From positions 1 to 64,000 of the forward strand of contig CAXEOX010000003.1 of NCBI GenBank assembly GCA_963997925.1: a stretch of 64,000 nucleotides of DNA, read 5' to 3'. The stretch comes from UBA11650 sp963997925 (GTDB lineage: Bacteria; Chloroflexota; Dehalococcoidia; Lucifugimonadales; UBA3495). Every line of letters starts with the position of its first letter. Position 1 is the first letter of the stretch. Positions 58,039 through 64,000 of the stretch are shown piece after piece. The position numbers and the translations under genes are program-made. The notes beneath the pieces were generated by a model, which made no database searches, was not told the origin of the DNA, and saw only the letters and a list, made by a program, of their open reading frames with translations.

Positions 58039-59382
58039 TTAGCTAACTCTTATTCTAGCAGGTACTCCCACCGCGAGTCTACCCGCCGGAACGTCTTTGG
58101 TCACAACGGACCCTGCGCCGGTAGTCGCGCCAGTGCCAACGGTCACCGGAGCCACCAACATGGTGTCGCAGCCGATGAACGCCTTTTCGCCTATGTTTGT
58201 CCGATGCTTGTCCTTGCCGTCATAGTTGCAAGTGACCATACCGGCTCCCAAGTTAGCTTCCGCGCCAATCGAGGCGTCCCCAACGTAGCCGAAGTGTCCC
58301 ATGACAGACCCGGCGGCAAAGCGGCTCTCCTTCACCTCAACAAAGTTACCGAGGTGAACTCCGGATTCCAGGTAAGCTCCGGGACGGAGGTGGCTGAACG
58401 GCCCGATGTTCGCCCCGTCTTCCATCGTCGCTTCTTCCAATACCGACGCGGTGGCCCGGCAACCGCGGCCTATCGTAGAATCGCGGATCACCGAGTTGGG
58501 GCCAATCTCACAGTCTTCTCCGATAACCGAAGACCCTACTATAGATGTATTGGGTAGAATGACGGTGTCTTGACCGATGGACGCTCCAGCATCGATGTAC
58601 ACCGACGCAGGGTGCGGCATCGTCACCCCGGAGAGCATCCACTGTTCCCGTATCCGCTGGCGAAGAATCTCCTCTACTTGAGAGAGTTGAAGGCGATCGT
58701 TCACTCCCATGAGTTCTGCGGGGTCCTCGGTCAGGTTCGCTTCAACGGCTCCATCGCGGGAAGAACCTATCTCAACCAGGGACGTGATGTATTTCTCCCC
58801 GTTGGCCGCCGTTGGAATATCACCTAAATTTTCCCAGAGCCATCCGTCCCGGAAGCAGTACACGCTCCCGTTAACTTCGGTAATCTCGTCGGTGAAGCCG
58901 GTCTGGTCGGCAGCTTCGACAATCTTTACTACCTGTCCCTTCTCGTTCCGCGCCACCCGGCCAAAATCTTTAGCCGACGCGGTTCTGCAGGTTAGGAAGG
59001 TCATATCCCGAGACGAATCGGCGTGAGCAGCCATCAGTGGCTTAACCGACTCCAGCCTGACTAGCGGGGCATCTCCGGTCAACACCAGAACGTTCTCCGC
59101 CTGTCCTTGCAAAAGTACTTTGGCTTTGCTGAGCGCATCGCCGGTACCCTTCACTTCCGTTTGGGTGACGTACTCTACCTGGTTCCCCAGTAGTTCCTGG
59201 ACGGCCTGGCGATTGCCGGGGGACACTACCACCACCACACGGGTGACCCCGGATTCCTTCATGAGATCAACTGGATAGCGAACAAGCTCTTTGCCGCACA
59301 CCCGGTGTAACACCTTGGTAAGGCGCGATTTCATCCTTTTACCGTGGCCCGCCGCCAGTACGACTCCCGCCCATTGATCCAT
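58039..59382 (-). CDS. glmU: Bifunctional GlcNAc-1-P uridyltransferase / glucosamine-1-phosphate acetyltransferase
   Basis: 447 residues. N-terminal nucleotidyltransferase: LAAGHGKRMKSRLTKVLHRVCGKELVRYP at about 9-37, TGDAPLVR, and the usual EVNGSVYCF segment. C-terminal left-handed beta-helix hexapeptide repeats from about 250: VILPNTSIVGSSVIGEDCEIGPNSVI, NFVEVKESRFAAGSVMGHFGYVGDASIGAEANLGAG, VTCNYDGKDKHRTNIGEKAFIGCDTMLVAPVTVG. The two activities give UDP-GlcNAc for cell envelope polysaccharides. The full motif HFGYVGDA (usually K-x-x-HLxYxGD) is slightly altered. GAGG upstream of ATG 59382. Convergent order with the CBS gene on the same strand, 81 bp apart. Confidence 0.94.
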   Translation of the reverse strand: MDQWAGVVLAAGHGKRMKSRLTKVLHRVCGKELVRYPVDLMKESGVTRVVVVVSPGNRQAVQELLGNQVEYVTQTEVKGTGDALSKAKVLLQGQAENVLVLTGDAPLVRLESVKPLMAAHADSSRDMTFLTCRTASAKDFGRVARNEKGQVVKIVEAADQTGFTDEITEVNGSVYCFRDGWLWENLGDIPTAANGEKYITSLVEIGSSRDGAVEANLTEDPAELMGVNDRLQLSQVEEILRQRIREQWMLSGVTMPHPASVYIDAGASIGQDTVILPNTSIVGSSVIGEDCEIGPNSVIRDSTIGRGCRATASVLEEATMEDGANIGPFSHLRPGAYLESGVHLGNFVEVKESRFAAGSVMGHFGYVGDASIGAEANLGAGMVTCNYDGKDKHRTNIGEKAFIGCDTMLVAPVTVGTGATTGAGSVVTKDVPAGRLAVGVPARIRVS

Positions 59383-59594
59383 ATTGTCACCTCTTCCGGT
59401 ACGCTAAGGCTCTACTAGGACAGATATTCCCACGAATATCGTTGCTTATTTCTCCAACGTATCAACGCCAATTATAGCAGTAACCTCTATTTGACAAGCC
59501 TCACTCGCATGGGCACAATAGGCGTGATTCGACCACCCAACGAGCCTTCTCAGACATCGTTTTTGCCCCAGGCCATCAAAGGAGTTTTACCAGA

Positions 59595-61010
59595 ATGGAC
59601 TCTAACGAGATTCCTTTTCTACCTGCCACCGAATTATCGGTCCTGATTAAGTCCCGCGAGGTTTCGCCGGTTCAGGCCACCCAGGCCTATCTGGACCGCA
59701 TTGGACAGGTAGATGAAAAACTGAACTCTTACATCACCGTCTGCCGAGACGAAGCCTTGGCCGAAGCCAGGCAAGCCGAGCAGGAAATCAGCGCAGGTAA
59801 CTACCGGGGCCCGATGCACGGATTGCCGGTGGCGGTTAAGGACCAGTTCTACACCAAAGGCATTCGTACCACCGGTGGATCGAACATCCTCAAGGACTTG
59901 GTTCCCGACGAGGACGCCACCGTGGTAGCCAATCTCAAGGCTGCCGGCTCGGTGATGCTTGGGAAACTGAACATGAGCGAATTCGCCTCTGGAGATGCCT
60001 TCCATCATCCTTACGGCACTCCTCATAATCCCTGGGATATGTCAAGAAACCCGGGGACATCCAGCAGCGGATCCGGGGCCGCCACTGCTGCTTTCCTATG
60101 CGCTACTTCTTTAGGAGAGGATACCGGAGGGTCCATCCGCGGCCCGGCCTCCTTTTGCGGTCTAGTTGGCATCCGGCCAAGCTGGGGGCGGGTCAGCCGC
60201 TATGGCGTGCTGGGCGCTTCCTGGTCCATGGATATCGTAGGCCCTATCTCCCGAACCACCGCCGATTGCGCAATAACTCTCGGGGCCATCGCCGGATACG
60301 ACCCCAAAGACCCGTCAACCTGGGACGTGCCGGTGCCAGATTATCTGTCCATGCTGACCGGCGACATTCGCGGTCTCAAGGTTGGAGTGATTCAGGAAAG
60401 GGTGGATACCGACGCCGTGGACCCTGAGGTTCGGGACAGAGTGGTTCAGGGAATATCGGTCTTGGGAGAGCTTGGAGCGGTGATTCAAGAAGTATCGATA
60501 CCCCTCATCGTTCACTCCGCTGCCATATCCAACACCATCATTTTGACCGATGCAGCCGGCGTGCACCGGCAAGGCATCGACGAACACCTGGGCGAGTACG
60601 ACCATAACAACCAGATACGCTTGCTGACCGGAAGCATCATCCCCGCCCAAGCTCACCAAAAAGCCATTAAGCTACGGCAAGTTTTGCGGCAGCAGATCTT
60701 GGAAGCCCTGGAAAAAGTAGATGTGCTGGTCATGCCGACCTCGTCCATACCCGCGTCCCTCATACCAACAAAGGCAGGCATAGACAGCAAACAGCAGGTA
60801 TTGGACGGATTGGCGGGCCGCCGCAGCTTTACCGCCCCATTCAACCTGGCCAACACTCCGGCCCTGTCCATCAACTGCGGTTTTACCAGCCAGCAACTGC
60901 CGGTGGGCCTCCAGATAGCGGGCAAGCCTTTCGACGAAGGGACCCTGTTTCGGGTGGCCCACGCCTACGAGCAAGCAACCGAATGGCACACCCGCCGTCC
61001 GCCGATCTAA
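59595..61010 (+). CDS. Amidase (amidase signature family)
   Basis: 471 residues. Triad: Lys82 in PVAVKDQF, the cis-Ser in the NPGTSSSGSG loop at about 153-161, and nucleophile Ser180 in GEDTGGSIRGPASFCG. Remaining landmarks of GatA-like amidases: KLNMSEFASGDAFHHPYGTPHNPWD, GIRPSWGRVSRYGVLGASWSMDIVGPISRT. Hydrolyses a carboxamide to acid and ammonia, or transamidates if part of GatCAB; gatB and gatC are not adjacent, so a free amidase is more likely. AAAGGAG before ATG 59595. First of two amidase genes in the last 5 kb. Confidence 0.9.
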   Translation: MDSNEIPFLPATELSVLIKSREVSPVQATQAYLDRIGQVDEKLNSYITVCRDEALAEARQAEQEISAGNYRGPMHGLPVAVKDQFYTKGIRTTGGSNILKDLVPDEDATVVANLKAAGSVMLGKLNMSEFASGDAFHHPYGTPHNPWDMSRNPGTSSSGSGAATAAFLCATSLGEDTGGSIRGPASFCGLVGIRPSWGRVSRYGVLGASWSMDIVGPISRTTADCAITLGAIAGYDPKDPSTWDVPVPDYLSMLTGDIRGLKVGVIQERVDTDAVDPEVRDRVVQGISVLGELGAVIQEVSIPLIVHSAAISNTIILTDAAGVHRQGIDEHLGEYDHNNQIRLLTGSIIPAQAHQKAIKLRQVLRQQILEALEKVDVLVMPTSSIPASLIPTKAGIDSKQQVLDGLAGRRSFTAPFNLANTPALSINCGFTSQQLPVGLQIAGKPFDEGTLFRVAHAYEQATEWHTRRPPI

Positions 61011-61109
61011 ACTAGGAAATCCGTATCGACCCTCACGCCTTAGAACGCGCGGAAGAGCGGTAAGCCGGTATCCCCGTCATTCCCAGGAGCCAGTTTCCTT
61101 GTCATTCCG

Positions 61110-61133
61110 ATGAGCGCAGCGAAGAGGAATCTC
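61110..61133. repeat. REP-like element
   Basis: GTCATTCC (61111-61118) and GAGGAATC near 61126-61133, same arms as the palindrome at 40910, with TGAGCGCAGCGAAG between. Degenerate; probably part of the same dispersed family. Another G/C hairpin occurs at about 61459-61478 after the GIY-YIG gene. Confidence 0.4.
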
Positions 61134-61151
61134 TGGACCGGCGGATAACAC

Positions 61152-61451
61152 GTGAGGCACCAGTACTACGTTTATATCATGGCCAGCCGCGGCAAAACCC
61201 TATACGTAGGGGTTACAAACAATCTTGAACGTAGAGTATATGAGCACAAGTCTGGGCTCATCGCCGGGTTCACAAAAAAGTATAAAGTCACAAAGCTGGT
61301 GTACCATGAGGAAACTTCGGATGTCGGAGCCGCAATCTCCCGTGAAAAGCAGCTGAAAGCTTGGCGCAGAAGCAAGAAAGTTGCCCTGATAGAGTCGGTT
61401 AATCCGCTCTGGGAGGACATGGCCCTGCGATGGTACGCCCGTTTACCCTAG
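61152..61451 (+). CDS. GIY-YIG-domain endonuclease-like protein
   Basis: 99 residues from GTG 61152. GIY-YIG pattern of the UPF0213/YhbQ type: QYYVYIMASRGKTLYVGVTNNLERRVYEHKSG at 4-35 (YVYIM and LYVGVT correspond to the GIY and YIG parts, Arg at 28), GFTKKYKVTKLVYHEE at about 39-54, ISREKQLKAWRRSKKVALIESVNP at about 62-85 with the Glu metal ligand and Asn. Stand-alone domains of this size have unproved nuclease function. Lies between REP-like elements, which suggests a possible mobile history. Confidence 0.82.
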   Translation: MRHQYYVYIMASRGKTLYVGVTNNLERRVYEHKSGLIAGFTKKYKVTKLVYHEETSDVGAAISREKQLKAWRRSKKVALIESVNPLWEDMALRWYARLP

Positions 61452-61574
61452 ATCTGAGACCCCTCGCTCCGCTCGGGGTGACAAAAGGAGCGCGGCCATC
61501 ATGAGCCGCGACTTCGGAGACGCGGTATCCGGTGACTTGTAACCCGATCAATCTGGAACATAGGGAGAATCGCC

Positions 61575-62933
61575 ATGCCACAACATTTCAATCTTACCGC
61601 CGTAGAAGCGGCTAAACAAATCAAAAGCCGGGACCTGTCGCCAGTGGAACTGGTAGAGTCTCTGCTCAGCCAATATGACTCCCTGGAGCCCAGCCTAAAC
61701 GCATGGGTATACCTGGACCGGGAGGCCTTGCTGGCCGACGCTCAGCAGAAGCAGGAGGAACTGGAGAAGGGCGTGAACGTTGGCCCCCTCCACGGCGTAC
61801 CCATAGGCCTGAAGGACATCTACTATACGGCGGGCATCCCCACAACCGCCTGTTCCAAGGTATATGAAGGATTCGTTCCGGAATACGACGCCACCACGGT
61901 GACTCTGCTGAAAAACGCCGGGGCAATCATGATGGGCAAAACGGTGACCACCGAATTCGCCTGCATGGACCCGTCGCCCACCAAGAATCCTTGGAATCCG
62001 GCCCACACTCCCGGCGGCTCCAGCAGCGGATCGGCGGTGGCGGTGGCCACGCGGATGTGCCCCGCTGCCCTGGGATCCCAAACAGTCGGATCGGTTCTGC
62101 GACCGGCTTCTTATAACGGAGTGGTGGGCTTCAAGCCGACCTTCGGTCGAGTCAGCCGCTACGGTGTCATCCCGGTTAGCTGGTCGTTGGACCATGTTGG
62201 TTGGATGGCCCGGTCGGTGGAAGACGCCGCCCTGCTGATGCAAGTGATGGCGGTGGCCGACCCCAACGAGCCGATAACCGTTGGCCTGCCCGCAGACGAC
62301 TTCATGGCTGGCTTGGCTTCCCATTCAGCGCCCCGCATCGGCCTCATCCGCCGCTTCTTCTATGACAACTCCGACGAAGAAACCCGGAAACACACCGATG
62401 GCATCGTGGATCAACTCAGCCGGGCCGGAGCAACGATTGAAGAGATTCCTTTGCCTGACAGCATCGACACCGCTATGGAGGATCAGAGAACCATCATGGC
62501 GGTGGAGGGGGCCGCGTTCCATCAGCCCATGTACGAGCGCCAGTCCCAGGACTACCAGCCCAAGTTGCGAGAGATGTTACGCCAGGGTCTGGCAACCGAC
62601 GGTCAGACCTATTCCCGGGCCTTGGAGCGCCGCCAGCAATTCACCGCCGAGATGCAGGCGCTCGCCGGGAAAGCCGACGTGCTGCTGACACCATCAACGC
62701 CGACACCCGCCCTACCCGACATCACGAACACCGGCAATACCATGTTCCAGGGTCCGTGGACGTCTTGTGGGCTCCCCGTGATAACAATCCCTTCGGGTTT
62801 GGCGGCTTCAGGCCTGCCCTTTGGCATCCAACTCGCCTCGGCTCCGTTCTCCGAGCCCAAGTTGCTGGCGGCGGCCCGGTGGTGCGAAAACGTGCTTGGA
62901 GTGGAGCTATCTCCGCCGATGAGCCGTAGTTAG
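61575..62933 (+). CDS. Amidase (amidase signature family, GatA-like)
   Basis: 452 residues. Lys in VPIGLKDIYYTAGIPTTACSKVYEGFVPEYDATTV (about 75-110), the cis-Ser loop TPGGSSSGSAVAVATRM at about 139-155, and nucleophile Ser in GSQTVGSVLRPASYNG at about 160-175. The usual TGGS is TVGS, so the glycine before the nucleophile is replaced by Val. It keeps SWSLDHVGWMARSVEDAALLMQV. Function: carboxamide hydrolysis; substrate unknown. GGGAG upstream of ATG 61575. Same strand as the upstream amidase and the downstream cyclase. Confidence 0.9.
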   Translation: MPQHFNLTAVEAAKQIKSRDLSPVELVESLLSQYDSLEPSLNAWVYLDREALLADAQQKQEELEKGVNVGPLHGVPIGLKDIYYTAGIPTTACSKVYEGFVPEYDATTVTLLKNAGAIMMGKTVTTEFACMDPSPTKNPWNPAHTPGGSSSGSAVAVATRMCPAALGSQTVGSVLRPASYNGVVGFKPTFGRVSRYGVIPVSWSLDHVGWMARSVEDAALLMQVMAVADPNEPITVGLPADDFMAGLASHSAPRIGLIRRFFYDNSDEETRKHTDGIVDQLSRAGATIEEIPLPDSIDTAMEDQRTIMAVEGAAFHQPMYERQSQDYQPKLREMLRQGLATDGQTYSRALERRQQFTAEMQALAGKADVLLTPSTPTPALPDITNTGNTMFQGPWTSCGLPVITIPSGLAASGLPFGIQLASAPFSEPKLLAAARWCENVLGVELSPPMSRS

Positions 62934-62939
62934 CAAAAG

Positions 62940-62972
62940 CCATCAGCATTCAGATTTCAGCTATCGGCATTC
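62940..62972. repeat. Short imperfect tandem repeat between amidase and cyclase
   Basis: Repeats of the type GCCATCAGCATTCAG, CAGCTATCGGCATTC appear at about 62940-62972. Similar short repeats recur in many bacterial intergenic regions. The strength of the pattern is modest. Confidence 0.35.
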
Positions 62973-62997
62973 CAAAGAACCAAGGAGACACATCAAC

Positions 62998-63945
62998 ATG
63001 CAGGCCAATATACCTACGGAAGACGAAGTACTGGGTTATTTCAAATCATTGTCAAATTGGGGCCGTTGGGGGGCCGACGACCAGCTAGGCGCTCTGAACC
63101 TGATAACCACCGAGCAAGTTAAACGAGCCATATCCTTGGTTCAGGAGGGGGAGCGCATCTCGCTTTCCCGGACGGTCAATTTCGAGGCCAGCATCGACGC
63201 ACCCAATCCGCCGATCCACTTCATGGTGGAAAGCGGAGAAGGATGGGCCAGTGGCGATAAAGTCAGTGCTCGGACGAACCAAGCGGCGACCGACTTCTTC
63301 GGCATGATATTTCATGGCTATACCATCACCCACGTGGATAGCCTCGCCCACTTTTTCTGGGAAGGCAAAACCTTTAATGGCAAACCGGCCCACATGGTTT
63401 CCACCAGCATGGGCGCCACGGTAGGCTCGGTCGAAGAAGCTAAAAAGGGCATCCTAACCCGGGCGATATTGGTGGATGTTCCGATGATTAGGGGCATAGA
63501 CTGGATGGAAAGGGGGGAGGGCGTCATGCCCGAGGACATCCTGGCTGCGGAAGAACGATGCGGTTTTAAGGTGGAGCCAGGGGACGTACTGCTCATACGG
63601 ACCGGGCAGTTACACCGCCGCAACGTTGAAGGCCCGGTGGACCGGTCGCTGGGTTCCACCGCTTGCCAAGCGGCATGCTTGCCCCTGTTCCACGAACGGG
63701 ACATCGCCATGCTAGGCTCGGACACCGGCAACGACGTAGGCCCGGCCCAATACGTCAAATGCGCGATGCCCATACACCAGGTCAGCATCACCGCCATGGG
63801 CATCTGGATATTGGACAACGCCGACCTGGAAGAAGTTGCTCAGGCCTGCCGCGACCGGAACAGGTGGGAGTTCATGATATCGATCGGACCATTGGTCCTG
63901 CACAACACCACCGGCTCCCCGGTTAACCCCATGGCAGTCTTTTAG
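62998..63945 (+). CDS. Cyclase family protein (long form)
   Basis: 315 residues. Starts with NIPTEDEVLGYFKSLSNWGRWGADDQLGALNLITTEQVKRAISLVQEGERISLSRTV, the long-form opening of cyclase-family hydrolases. Metal motif: FHGYTITHVDSLAHFFWEGKTFNG at about 103-126 (H-x-x-T-H-x-D-x-x-x-H). Second part: ILVDVPMIRG, EPGDVLLIRTGQLHRR, MLGSDTGNDVG, PIHQVSITAMGIWILDNADLEEVAQAC. Mn-dependent hydrolysis of cyclic imides or arylformamides is plausible. AAGGAG upstream of ATG 62998. Same strand as the amidase before it, so possibly in one unit; both hydrolyse amide-like bonds. Confidence 0.9.
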   Translation: MQANIPTEDEVLGYFKSLSNWGRWGADDQLGALNLITTEQVKRAISLVQEGERISLSRTVNFEASIDAPNPPIHFMVESGEGWASGDKVSARTNQAATDFFGMIFHGYTITHVDSLAHFFWEGKTFNGKPAHMVSTSMGATVGSVEEAKKGILTRAILVDVPMIRGIDWMERGEGVMPEDILAAEERCGFKVEPGDVLLIRTGQLHRRNVEGPVDRSLGSTACQAACLPLFHERDIAMLGSDTGNDVGPAQYVKCAMPIHQVSITAMGIWILDNADLEEVAQACRDRNRWEFMISIGPLVLHNTTGSPVNPMAVF

Positions 63946-64000
63946 AGAGGCATAGACGCAGTTCCAAAGTTGATTTAACCGGCCAGTCCGGTGCCAAAGA

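Noticed and set aside
1..64000. CRISPR array or rRNA gene
   Set aside because: I saw no regularly spaced direct repeats of CRISPR type and no rRNA signature sequences in the window.

Overview
The window reads as chromosome of an uncultured Chloroflexota, most likely a Dehalococcoidia or SAR202-type lineage. This is inferred from the gene mix: several luciferase-like flavin monooxygenases, an F420-type deazaflavin oxidoreductase, many cyclase, amidohydrolase, amidase and beta-propeller proteins, and a dnaG-rpoD pair. No rRNA or intact tRNA gene was found, so the placement rests on gene content alone. Genes are compact, both strands are used, Shine-Dalgarno sites are clear, and several starts are TTG or GTG.

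Layout. 1-1025: C-terminal part of a large serine recombinase whose catalytic domain lies outside the window, the probable edge of an integrated element. 1.1-9.3 kb: two luciferase-like monooxygenases, a carboxymuconolactone-decarboxylase-like protein, aminopeptidase P, an alpha/beta hydrolase and two NHL beta-propellers. 9.6-12.7 kb: HpcH/HpaI aldolase, phosphotriesterase-like hydrolase and an orphan MqnA-like protein. 12.8-16.6 kb: a DUF1800-DUF1501-NHL operon with no visible export signals. 17-25.8 kb: an SDR lacking its catalytic Tyr and Lys, an MFS transporter, a tRNA-Ile relic, a D-aminoacylase-like enzyme, GNAT, a maleylpyruvate-isomerase-like protein, an amidohydrolase, an iron-type alcohol dehydrogenase with an apparent ACG start, and a cyclase. 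25.9-33.5 kb: an ABC half-transporter, three more beta-propellers, a Ddn-like protein, an isocitrate-lyase/PEP-mutase-like protein and a VOC protein. 33.7-41.7 kb: a DUF255 thioredoxin-like protein, LLM, methyltransferase, an LLM gene relic, cupin, FAD monooxygenase, amidohydrolase, a CDGSH relic and VOC. 41.9-51.4 kb: an unknown protein, a three-part fusion (DapA, MfnB and TusA-like), exonuclease III, a small protein, an AroQ-like protein lacking its catalytic Tyr, protoglobin, an MFS exporter, an acetyl-xylan-esterase-like hydrolase and an HpaB-type monooxygenase. 51.6-59.4 kb: housekeeping genes (dnaG, rpoD, zinc ribbon, sortase, CBS-domain protein, glmU). 59.6-63.9 kb: amidase, GIY-YIG protein, amidase, cyclase.

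Most accessory genes look like single catabolic or redox enzymes, each with its own ribosome binding site, rather than one pathway. Together they suggest a heterotroph that oxidises, deacylates and hydrolyses varied organic compounds. The most novel item is the 687-residue fusion at 42595-44658, which joins a dihydrodipicolinate-synthase-like aldolase, a complete homologue of the methanofuran-pathway enzyme MfnB, and a C-terminal TusA-like domain.
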